From the NCBI GenBank assembly GCA_013397075.1, contig VWZS01002022.1, forward strand, positions 186,001 to 250,000: a stretch of DNA of 64,000 nt, in the 5' to 3' direction. Within the stretch, counting starts at the first letter, position 1, and each line of letters opens with the position of its first letter. Source of the DNA: Rhabdornis inornatus (lineage: Eukaryota > Chordata > Aves > Passeriformes > Rhabdornithidae). Below the pieces are notes generated by a model, which did no database searches, was not told where the DNA came from, and was given only the letters and a program-made list of their open reading frames with translations. Positions 10,561-20,682 of this stretch are shown in pieces. Position numbers and translations under genes: made by a program.

Positions 10561-12788
10561 CCTTCTCTGTCATTATTTAGGGGTGTGAGGTTTTCCAGTG
10601 GGGGAGGTTTCAGGACATGGCAGGAGTTGAATGCTGCCTTGAGGATAAAAGCCCCAGGCAGGTCTCTGATTCGCTGTTCTGCTCCCATACTTCGGCAGTG
10701 GCCCAGTTTATAATGTGAGGCAGATCTGGTTTTAGTAAAGATTGTGTCTCTTCTTCACATTGCAGTGAGTTTCTGTAAGTATTTGTAGGTTCAGAAAAGG
10801 AGATAATGTGATGCTTACAGGTTTGGCTCATACCCTGGATTCAACTGACTGTGGTGGACCAAGGAAGCTAGATGTAAGGAAGTAAAATGTGGAGACAGAA
10901 AGTAAAGTCCTTAGCAGACAAAAAAAGAGAATTTTAACAGTGTGGAATAGTAGGGAACTCTGCAATGGGGCTTATAAAAAAAGTCTTAAAAATTTAAGGC
11001 TTGAGCCTGTAAGTTGGAACCAGTTATAAGTTGAAATGGGCTCACAAATGTGCTTAGGACCAGTGGCTTTGTATACAGCACAGGTTGGGGAAAACCAAAA
11101 ATAGCATTGGTGGAAAAATCTTTACCCTGCTGGGATTTTTCTCATGAGGCACTCTTGTAATACTCATGTGCTTGCTTTCCCACACTTGGTGATCCTTTTG
11201 TTGAACTAAAAATGTAGGAAACTGTTGATTTATGATTTTAAAAAGGCCAGTTGACTGGAAACTTTCTAGGAAACATCAGTAATACATCAGATACTGAGAA
11301 CAGAGGAAAAAGGAAGCAGACTGCTAAGTTTCATAGGTAAGAAAACAAATTTTTTTAATGGTAAAAACAGAGAAGACAGAGAACTCTTAAGTGGATATTG
11401 AAGGGAAAGTTGGCAAAATGATCTGTGGGCAAAAGACAAAACTATTTTTTCTGAAATAACTGTGATGCAGACTGTCCTTTACATCAGCCTTTAATGTTTG
11501 TTCAATACTCAGAACAGTGAGAATCTTAAATTTGCAACTCGGCATCTGTTTGGCTGTGGGTAACCCATGAGTGGGGAGCCCCAGAATGGGAGTGGTTGAA
11601 GAGATCAAAAAAGTCAGAATGGATCTGGTTGTTCAGCACCATGTCTAGCTTTACCTAGATGTCCCATGGATATGTCAACATCCAGTGGGTACTGTGGGTA
11701 CCCTGGTGTAGTTTCAGACCCTGTGAGTAGGAAGGTGTCCTCATCACCCCTTTTGGAACCTACTGGTGGGTGGTGAGCCCAGTTTCCTGCATGAGCACTC
11801 TGATGTATTGGGCTGTTGCAAGGAAGTGCAGCAGGGTGTCCTGCTCTGCTCTTAAAAGCTGAGGGTTTGTTTGGTGCTATGGAAATCAATGCAGACTTGA
11901 CAACCATGCCTAGGAACCATACCTTGAGTGTGTAAAAATGCCAAACCTGTAGCCCTGAAAATGCCAGAGCCTCTGGGATCTGAGTGCAGTGTTTTTACTT
12001 ACTCCTGACTGATTCCAGGAAGATTTTCCTTACCCATTTTTTGAATTTCTTTCAAGGTTCCCAACTCTCCTCGTCCCTTGACATAGAGAACCAAGGGATC
12101 TTAATTGGATTCTGCATTGGTGTTGGAGAAACTGCTCTAAGTCACTGAAGTCTGCTGTGTATGTTGAAACTTCTAAGCCTGGTTCATTTCCAGTATAGAC
12201 TGCTTAAAGCCACATAAAACCAGATACTTCTCCTTGTTTAAGCCACACACAGAGGTCTTCAAGGTCACTTGGCTCCTGTTTCTTGCCTAGTAGTACCTCC
12301 TCCTCTGTGGTTTTAAAGTAAAGAACAGCTTGATTTTTTTTTCAGTTGAGCTCATGCCAAATGGTCATTTGATATGAGTGGACAACCTGTACCTTATTCT
12401 CTGAATTATGCCAGGAGAACCCATGGAGAGATACAGGATTAATGATAAGTGGGATACCATAAAAAGAGGATGTAAGTATTAGTGGTAGGTGGTTATTAGT
12501 GTGCCAGAAACTTCCAAATTAACCACCACACTGCTACTGATTTCTAGTAGGGAGCTCTTAAAAATATCCCGATCTTTCAGGCTGACTTCTAATAGTAGCA
12601 CTACAAGAATTTAATAGCAAAAATCTAGAGAGCAAATATTTGCCTTTCTGGCTTTTATGGATTTAACTCAATTGGCCTTCAAGTGGTCACACCACAACCT
12701 GCTGCCCACAGCATCTGATGGAAAAAGTCTGCATTTAGTAACATAAATACTGGCTGTTTTATCTCATACCCATGTCAAGGTGAGCCTG
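10561..12788. other. Intergenic region MSI1 to PLA2G1B
   Basis: About 2.2 kb of A/T-rich sequence with only short chance open frames, none of which looks coding or carries convincing splice sites. No RNA gene or repeat family was recognised by eye. Confidence 0.5.
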
Positions 12789-12791
12789 TTG

Positions 12792-12797
12792 TATAAA
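12792..12797 (+). promoter_or_regulatory. PLA2G1B: PLA2G1B TATA box
   Basis: TATAAA lies 42 nt before the start codon, which places transcription start near 12820 and gives a very short 5'UTR. A TATA promoter fits a highly expressed, tissue-restricted pancreatic enzyme gene. Confidence 0.75.
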
Positions 12798-12838
12798 GAC
12801 TCATCTCAGCACCAGTCTCTGTGTTAAGTGCTGCAAGA

Positions 12839-12872
12839 ATGAAGTTCCTGGCCCTGCTTTTCCTGCTGTCAG
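12839..12872 (+). CDS. PLA2G1B: PLA2G1B exon 1: signal peptide
   Basis: The ATG at 12839 is the first after the TATA box, with an A at -3 (AGAATG). The exon encodes MKFLALLFLLS and ends in phase 1 at donor GTATGT (12873). Confidence 0.95.
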
Positions 12873-14683
12873 GTATGTAGGTGCCCTCATCCTCTCACTG
12901 GTAACCCTGGACCTGACTTTAACCACTCTGTGTCTCTCCCCAGTGGGCGCAGCCAGCGCTGAGGTCTCGCCCCGGGCTGTGTGGCTGTTCCGTGAAATGA
13001 TCAAGTGCACCCTGCCCAAGAGCCACCCACTGCTGGACTTCAACGGCTACGGCTGCTACTGCGGCCTGGGGGGCAGTGGCACTCCAGTGGATGAGCTTGA
13101 CAGGTTTATAAGACTCTGCTTTTACAGATTTCTTTCCTTGCTTGTACTTTCCTGCTTCAGCTTCATCTCGGCTTGCCCTGCCTATGAATGCTTACAAAAC
13201 TCTCTGGCTGCTGTGAACAGAGCTTTCTTTCACAGATGGATTCAGGGGAAAAAGGATGTGTGCTATCATACCTTGCCTTATTACTAAGATAAAATATAAT
13301 TATAGTAGTTCTTCTATGGCAGCATAGTGTGCTCATTCCAGCATTTTCTTTGCAGCAGTGCTGGGCCAGCAGCGTGGACACAGCTCTGCACACTTTGCCC
13401 GGTGCTTGACCATCAACATGGTTGGGCTGCAAAATGCTAGGAAATGGCACGGACAATTTAGAGACACACAAATCCGGCAGCCAAGTCTTGGATTGTGTTG
13501 GCTGAGAGCTTGTCAGCTATCAGGCACTGAGAGGGAGTGTAGGGTAGGCACTGGCTTTTGCTTTCCCTGTACGCAGTGGCAACAGTGAAGATGCTCCCAT
13601 AAGTATGTATGTACCAGACACATCTTGGACTATGAGCCGGCACAACTTGTATCCCTTTGAGGTCCTTTGTGTCTGCCCTCTTACCACTGGGTATCTTTTA
13701 TTGTCAGGAGCCTTGCTAAAGCAAATATAGCATATTTGTGTGTCTTACAGGTCAGTTGACCCTGTGATTCTGGTATTTTCTAACCTTTTTCTCCTTGTTT
13801 CCCAGGTGCTGCCAAGTACATGATAACTGCTACTCACAGGCAATGGAACTGGAAGCCTGCAGATTCCTCCTAGACAACCCCTACACAAAGTCTTACCGCT
13901 ACAGCTGTTCTGCTGGGGAGGTCACGTGTAGCAGTAGGTCCATTTCTGCTTTACTCCAGATGTTCTCCAGCCTCTCTTAGGAAGGAGCAGGGCTGTGTTC
14001 CATTCACACCTCTGTGGCAGGAAGGCACAGTGCAAATTCCTGCCAGGAGACCTGGTTGTTAGAAAGAGGGCACCTCATACAGGCACTGGAATGAGTATTC
14101 TCTATATAGCCCACAATTTAAAGTTTATGAAGATATACGGTATGGCAGGATATGGAGAAGTCCGTCTAGTCTTCAGGGGATCGAGTACTTTTCTGGGAGG
14201 CCTTCTAATGGCAGTATCCAAGAGATCAACATGTTAACTTGCATTGATACATAGTTTCTGCTGGACATCTCTTATGAATATGGCGCCTTTATAGGGCTTT
14301 GGAACAGGGCTTTGCAGGGCTCTGGAGGTAAAGAGCAGAGGTTGGCAAATAGGGCTGCAGGGAAAGGAGGAAGGAGCAAGGAGAGACATAGCTTGGCTGG
14401 AACACATAGCTTTGGAGGCCGTGGGTTAGTGGGCAGAAGCCTGTGCACCCCCAGAACGATGGCAGCAGTGAAACGGGTACACCGAGACAGCAGAAATGCC
14501 AGCCCGAGCCACTGCAACGGGGGGTGAAGGAGCCAGGCTTTGACCGCTTCTCTCTCTCCTCCAGGCAAGAACAAAGAGTGCGCCATGTTTATCTGCAACT
14601 GCGACCGCGTCGCTGCCGAGTGCTTCGCTACGGCGCCCTACAACCCCGACAACAAGAACGTGGACACCGACAAGTGCAAGTAA
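12839..14683 (+). CDS. PLA2G1B: Pancreatic phospholipase A2, group IB, complete
   Basis: Four exons (12839-12872, 12944-13103, 13806-13933, 14565-14683) give 146 aa; human is 148. It is a secreted, calcium-dependent enzyme that hydrolyses the sn-2 ester of phospholipids, made as a zymogen. A signal peptide (MKFLALLFLLSVGAASA) is followed by a short propeptide ending SPR, and the mature chain starts AVWLF. The calcium loop YGCYCGLGGSG and the catalytic HDNCY motif (His and Asp) are intact. I count 14 cysteines in the mature chain, the number for the seven disulfides of group IB enzymes; the group I elapid/pancreatic loop (FLLDNPYT) is present. The C-terminus ends in DKCK, lacking the residues after the last cysteine seen in human. 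The His48/Asp49 exon begins at an AG|G split arginine codon, the family's usual place. Confidence 0.97.
12944..13103 (+). CDS. PLA2G1B: PLA2G1B exon 2: propeptide and calcium loop
   Basis: The acceptor CTCCCCAG ends at 12943 and the donor GTTTAT starts at 13104. The donor is non-optimal beyond GT, but the frame and homology require it. Encodes the end of the signal peptide, the propeptide cleavage site SPR|AVW and the calcium-binding loop. Confidence 0.95.
13806..13933 (+). CDS. PLA2G1B: PLA2G1B exon 3: catalytic HDNCY helix
   Basis: The acceptor TTTCCCAG ends at 13805; the donor GTAGGT at 13934 is chosen because it recreates CSSKNKEC with the next exon. An alternative GT four bases on would break the frame. 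Encodes CCQVHDNCY and the FLLDNPYTKSYRYSCS region. Confidence 0.95.
14565..14683 (+). CDS. PLA2G1B: PLA2G1B exon 4: C-terminal helix and stop
   Basis: The acceptor CTCCTCCAG ends at 14564. Encodes KNKECAMFICNCDRVAAECF (the second active-site helix) and ends DTDKCK with TAA at 14681. Confidence 0.95.
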
Positions 14684-14718
14684 TCGCCCTCATGTGCGTC
14701 AGGGCGGCTGCAGGACCG

Positions 14719-14733
14719 AATAAACAAATAAAT
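14719..14733 (+). terminator. PLA2G1B: PLA2G1B poly(A) signal
   Basis: AATAAA at 14719-14724, 36 nt after the stop, is followed by a run of further overlapping ATAAATAA. This makes a very short 3'UTR. Confidence 0.8.
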
Positions 14734-14761
14734 AACCTAAGTTAGCACCCTCGGCTGCTGC

Positions 14762-15200
14762 CTACCACTGCGCTGAGGAGACGGGGCGGCAGGCGGGGCG
14801 TGAGGGAAGCCCCGCCCCCTCTGCCCACGGCCCCGTATGGCGCGTGCGGCGCCCCCGCGTTCGCTGATTGGCCCTTGGAGGAGGCGGGGGCGGGGCGCAC
14901 CTGCTCGCGGCCTCGCGTGCCCCGCCCCGCCCCTCAGGTACCCGCGGGCTGGGGCTGCTGAGGGCGGGACTGAGGCTTCCTGCCCTCACCCTCCCGAGGC
15001 TCCTTAGCGCTCCCCTCCCGCCCGCCTGGGGCTCCTCAGGGCATCCCTTCCGCCCGCCCTCACCCTCACGGCCGCCCTCACTTTCCCGGGACTCCTGAGG
15101 GCGCCCTTCACGCCTTCCCTCAGCCGCCCTCGCCTCGGGCTGCCCACGCGTTATCCACAGCACAGCTGTCCCTCTTCCCCGGAGGCATCGCTGCATGAGG
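14762..15200. promoter_or_regulatory. Orphan CpG island downstream of PLA2G1B
   Basis: Very GC- and CpG-rich, with several GC boxes (GGGCGGGGC type, for example near 14800 and 14885-14897) and an inverted CCAAT box (GATTGG, 14866-14871). From about 14940 the sequence contains a loose repetition of CTCCTgAGGGC and GCCCTCACC blocks. It looks like a promoter-type CpG island, but no recognised gene starts on either side; it could serve a non-coding transcript, or simply be a degenerate GC-rich repeat. Confidence 0.5.
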
Positions 15201-18200
15201 GTCTTGAGCCACTCGGTGCTCCTTTCTCCTGAGGGTCTCCTATGTGTTTACCCTGGGCGCTGTTCCCAGTCAGGAGCTGCAGGGAAGGAGGTAATGTTGG
15301 CCTGGAGGGCAGGGAGCCCCTCTGAGGACCAGTCTCTGCCCCACTTTCCCAGCCCTGCCCAGGTCCTGTGCCGAAGGTGCCCCCCACCCTCGGTACCGGT
15401 TTTGCTGACAGGTTTTTGGAGGTGCGGGTGAACTCTTGGGGCAGGGTCTACACACCCCCGCTGCTTGCTGGGGGGCATGGGGAGGGCCCCGGTTCATCAA
15501 CAGAATGAACTGTACCCAAACTTGGAGCAGACCCCAAGGATCTGAGAGTGCTCTGAGAAATGAAAAAAAAAAATGGAGAGGGAAGAAGCTGGCTTGGTAT
15601 GTTACTGGAAGGTACTTACAATGCCTTCCTACTGAAAGTAAATGTATCTTTGAGGGCATTGGAATGAGAAAGGATAGTGAATTGCATTTAGTTCTTTTTT
15701 TCCTTGAAAAGGGGAAAGGATTGTGTCACAGCCAGACATTCCATTTTATGGCAGATTGGGTCCTAGTTTTGTACCAGTATTCGTTGCTTATTTTTGCTCA
15801 GGTGTTTGTGTACGTGAATTTTCTAGAAACATTGAGTGCTTGGAGTCCTCCACAGAAATCTTGAGGATCCTGGATGTGATCTTGTCATATGGCCAAAATG
15901 AATCATTCTTAGGGCTGGAAGAGCAAGATGAGGTCTCTTGTACTCACTCACTAGCTTAGATTCTCTGAAATCATCGCTTGTAGAACAGTAAAGCTCCTAA
16001 GTAAATGTTACTAAAATCCCCTTGTGATAAACCTCGTTGTAGAGAAAAAAAAGTAAAATATCATCCCTATCTGGAGACAACACTGCACTTTCAAGCTGTA
16101 TTATCATAAGTAGGGAAGATTGCTGGGGTGCATTGGAAGCATTTCAGAAGCTGTTAGTATGAATTTTGCCTGTAACAGGAACTCTACATTTGAGGTGAGC
16201 AGTATACCTACTCCTGGCATTCAGCATTTGGAGCATGCTAGCATTCCATAGATAAACTCCATAGATAGATGAAGACTCAAATTGATTCCATATCTGTTCT
16301 ACTCCATACAGATTTTATCAGCCTGCTCTTGTGTTTGGTCCCTTGATCACAATTCTCATTTCCATGCCACTTTGATGGTGTGAAAGCCCTACCATTAAAT
16401 CCAAACATCCCCTATCTATAAGGAGCCTTCCCACATAGCGCAGTGTCAGGCCCTGATGAACGGCACAGGTGGGGAGGCTGAAGGGGTTGTGCAAAGCTGC
16501 TCATTAGGACTTTGAGGAATGTTGTGGAAGAGTAAGAGCAGGGCTGGTAACTGCTTGAACTGCCAGTGTAGGGGAGTTCAAGGAGTGCATGAAGATCTTC
16601 TGCCATGCTGGCCTGTACTTCGTTCCAAACCAGAAAGGGATTGCCTGGAATACCGGGTATCCCTGTGCTCAGCAAGGGGGAGCTCTTATACCCTACACAG
16701 CACCACAGCTGCTGCACAGGATGGTGGAGGGAGAGCAGCTCCGTGGGCTCACTGCAGAAGTGAAGTCTCAGTCTCTTATCTTTTCTCTATTGCTCTTTTC
16801 TATGCCAAGATTTTTCACTCTCTGCAGGGAGAGCTGAATTACTCTTAACTACATGGGCATTGCACAGATGAAAAAGAGTGCTCCAGCTGAGGTGAGCCAT
16901 GCAGAGAGCAAACACTTCTGCTGATGGTAATGATCCTGTGTCAGTTTCTGTTTGGGCCTGGGACCAATTCCAGACACTCACACTGTTGCTCGTCCTCTTC
17001 GCCCCAGCTTCTCTTTTTCTCTGCCATTGTCTGGTTAGTGGTGCAGAAGGGAAGAACTGCAGGAAGTGGTACTGGGGTACCTTTCCTTGGTGGGAAGGGG
17101 GGTGATAGGGAGCTGCACACAGAATTGCAGGAACAGTCTGGAACAGTGGTTTTAAAGCCCATCTGGTTTGACTCTGCTGTTTCCCTGCCTGCTGCAAAGG
17201 CTGGGAAAGGGCAACATCCTAGGCAGTCACAGGGGAAGAAGCACACTCTAGATGGTAGATTTAGTCACCTTCACTCCACTGAACCTCCCAAGTTGTCCAT
17301 GTCCAGGGTTTTGGGTCATTTTCCAGAACTAATGAACAAGCACGTGTGTCAATAGAAGCAGTCTGACTGTAAGATGTGGGAGGCTGCACTTACACCACAG
17401 GCACCAAACCCTCTGGGCCATCTACATTCTGTGCTGCCCTCACTGGAGCTCAGCATGTGAAATACCTTCCTCAGGCTGCTGGACTCATTACAGTTTGTGC
17501 TGAGAATTTGCCCAGAAACAAAGAAAAGATTTGCCAAATGGGAAGTAACTTTTATTTGCTTTGGGTAATTGCAACCCCACTTTCAGAGGAGCAGAAGAAA
17601 AATCCATTATAATGTACTCTCTGCTCCTCTATCCAAGCTTCAGGAGGAACAGCTGTAAGAAAAAGAGAAGAGCAAAAGCTGTTGATTCAGCTAATTTCAT
17701 TTCATGGCCTTTGGTGTAGGAATTTTAGTCTCTCTCAGGCATTTCTCATGTGAGCTTCTTAATGGTATCTTGGGGAGTATGTTAAGAAGTGAAGTATTCT
17801 GATCGTGCTCTAGAAGAGGTCAATTTTAGTAGTGCTGGATCAACTTAGCAGAAAAAAGAAGAAACTTCTTCATCTCAGCCTCATATAGTGGTTACAGATA
17901 TGCTCATTACCATCTAGCAATAAACCATGCACAGGAGATTTACTGTAATGTTCATTTAAGTCGTTGTCCTGGTGGCTTAAAAGTGCAATCCGTGGAGAGT
18001 TGGGGTAATGACTCATCTGAGAGTGATGCTGAAGAGACACGCTGACTCCTCTCCCACAGGCTCAGCTGCAGAACTGGAGAAGAGGCAGGGTAGATGTGGG
18101 AGGTTTAGTTACCTGTCACAGAACTCATTCCAAGACTTGTTTTAGACTGCTTGGCAATGCTCCCACACCTTTTCAAAATGCTAGTTCTACCTGCAGCCTC

Positions 18201-20529
18201 AGTCTTTGACAATGTCATGCAAGTTTCAAGGAGGAGGAGAAGATGATGTGGACAGTGAGAAACTCAGCCCCAGCTCCTCTGCTAAGGAGGCATCAGCGTC
18301 TCTTCTTACAAGGAAGACCCCTACATGAAAACATGGGGTATGTGGAGACTCTGCTGTGCTTTAGGCATTTCTGCAATAGCTTTGTTTGGTGGGACAGCTG
18401 TACTATGGACAGGACAGCTCAAGATGGAGAGGTATTTGTGAGCTTTGCTCAGTGCCAAGCAGCAGAAACCTGAGTCATTGGAAAGTGGAGTCACCATTCC
18501 ATGAGAGCAGAATGCAGGTGGGAGTCCTGAACTGCTCTTGCTTGGCTTCAAAGTGAAGCTGTCTCTCCTCTAACCCAATACAGCCAAATCCTGAAATGTG
18601 TTAAGCATCTTAATGCCCTCTACCCTCTGCAGAAATTGGATGCCTTATGTATCCCTTAGATTCTGTGCTTTATTTGCTTTCTCCTGGCATGGATTTGAAT
18701 TGACAACAAAGCAAAAATGAATTTTGCATCCTGTGGTCAGCTGCCCTTGCTTTGCTACTTGACCATTTAGCAGATGATTCTTGCATCCTTGTTTCCAACC
18801 CCTTGTTACAGTTCTTGTCAAAATATTAGTCCAGGACATGTTGGAGTAGGAGGGGGCACTTGGGAAACCACAACAATTAAACCCCTCAGAGCTAGAAGGG
18901 GGAGTGGTACTTTCATGAAGGTTAGGTCAAAAATTTAGTGTTCTAGTTTGTGCCAGGTTCTGTATTTTATTCTGTAAACAGTTTGATAGAGCTTGCAATA
19001 CCATCCTAAGGAGGAACAAAAAATCACTACCCAGTAGTGATGGATCTCCTGTTAGGAGTGTGGAAATTGCACCTTTCAACAGAGATTACCTCCTGAGGGA
19101 GACCTGTTGTACAGATTTAATTGTATTTCTCTCTTAATTCATCAGCTGCTAGTAATTACAACCTGCATTTTTGCAATGGAAGAAAATGAATCTAAACTGG
19201 CTACTGAGAATGTACTTAAATAAATCATAGGAGGGAGAGAAAATTACAATGCAAACAGTCTCAGTCTTCTAAACAATTTTAATTGATTCTTGAACTATTC
19301 ATTAATTAAATAATGCCTTCAAAAAGTGCATTCTGGAAAATGTAGCAGCCTCACTGAAAGTAATGCTCACCAGATTAGCTTAAAGTAACTCCTCTGGCAT
19401 CTCAACAATATTTAATTTTTAAAGGGGTCAGATAGGAAGCTGTTTAGCTTGTCAACTTTTCTCCGAGTTAAGAGAAATGCTGACTTCCCCTCCATGCTGT
19501 AAGACATCAGCCTTATAGCCTGTGCTTCCAAATAATCTGTTACAAGAGCAGTGTTCTTGTTCAGCTTCTATTTTGAACCTTTTTCCTTTTAAGTGACAAC
19601 TGCAGTTCCTCTTGCCGCCTTTTCCTCTTTGCACACTCTACAGTATCCCACCAGTGACTGGTGGGATCCCCCAGCAGTGTCCTGCTTTCCCACATCACCC
19701 TCCTGTGCTACAGCCTCAAATTACCTGGTTAAACTCCCCGTCCCCTCCCTTCTCCTCTAGGGACAATTATAAGAAAGGTATTTTGTCCTCAGATATGGTA
19801 GTCCAATTACCCTGTCCCAGTGAATGAGAAGGCATTGTTTACAACAGCAAGGTAAGGAAAAGTACTTTTTTTCCATCATCATTCTGTTTCCTGCTATCTG
19901 GAGATGGTTTTAATGGAGAGAACTGGTGAGGCTGACACGTGCGAGGCTTGCTGCCCTCTCCTGGTGCCCCCAGCACTGGATCTCTCAGCTGTCTCTTGGA
20001 GTTTTCCCCTTTCTGAGATGAGTCCTGCAGGAGAGGAAGAAAGAAGCTGCTTTATCGACTGAATAGATTATTTTAAACAGCAATGTTTGATTAGGATTAG
20101 CTGGACCAAGTCAATCAGGAATAGCTTTTGAATTGTCACTTGCAAAGGCAACAGTTGTCATCTCTGGTTCTCTGGAACTACAGGTGATCCCTGTAGTTTT
20201 CTGATAGTAACAAATGGATTGGAATTCTACACTACTGAGTATTCTGGGTACTCCTATCCAATTCTTTGGGAGTGCTAGCACTTAGTATGTTTTATGGTTT
20301 ATGACCATGGGAAACAATATCATGGCCCATCATGGGCAGACCAGTTGCAGATTAGAATTTACAGCCACCTTTTGGTGCTGTGAGGGAACATTTTGTCAGC
20401 CAGCACATCTCAGTCTCAGCATTTGCTAGGAACCCATATTGTTACCCTGTAAGGTGACTGACCAGGGAAGGTACTCACCTTATAAAAGTAACTTTAATCC
20501 TGACAGCTACTGAAGCTCAGCTGGTTGGG
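15201..20529. other. Intergenic region between PLA2G1B/CpG island and SIRT4 3' end
   Basis: About 5.3 kb with many short open frames on both strands (longest about 140 codons, 15436-15864 plus and 16787-17197 minus). None shows a recognised domain or a convincing exon structure. No conserved RNA or mobile element was recognised. The SIRT4 3'UTR must occupy the right-hand end; a possible minus-strand ATTAAA is at 20493-20498 and AATAAA-type matches lie much further out (about 18670, 18964). Confidence 0.4.
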
Positions 20530-20682
20530 TCATGTGCAAACAATCAAAGGCAGCAGCTCTCCACAGCGGGAATTCAGCTTCAAGGATGCAAAGTGATCTA
20601 ACCTGGTGGGCCCAATGTTAAGGACTGCAATTGGCAGCTTCTTCTCCCGGGCAGCCAGAGCAAACCTGTAACCAGAGTACAC
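20530..20682 (-). CDS. SIRT4: SIRT4 last exon
   Basis: Minus-strand acceptor TCCTGCAG lies before 20682. The exon reads VYSGYRFALAAREKKLPIAV, then LNIGPTR and LNSRCGELLPLIVCT, with TGA at 20532-20530. It is too short (50 codons) to stand out as an open frame, but its match to the sirtuin C-terminus is clear. Confidence 0.94.
   Translation of the reverse strand: MYSGYRFALAAREKKLPIAVLNIGPTRLDHFASLKLNSRCGELLPLIVCT

Noticed and set aside
12873..13287. Open frame extending past PLA2G1B exon 2
   Set aside because: Reads into the intron; homology requires the splice at 13103/13104.
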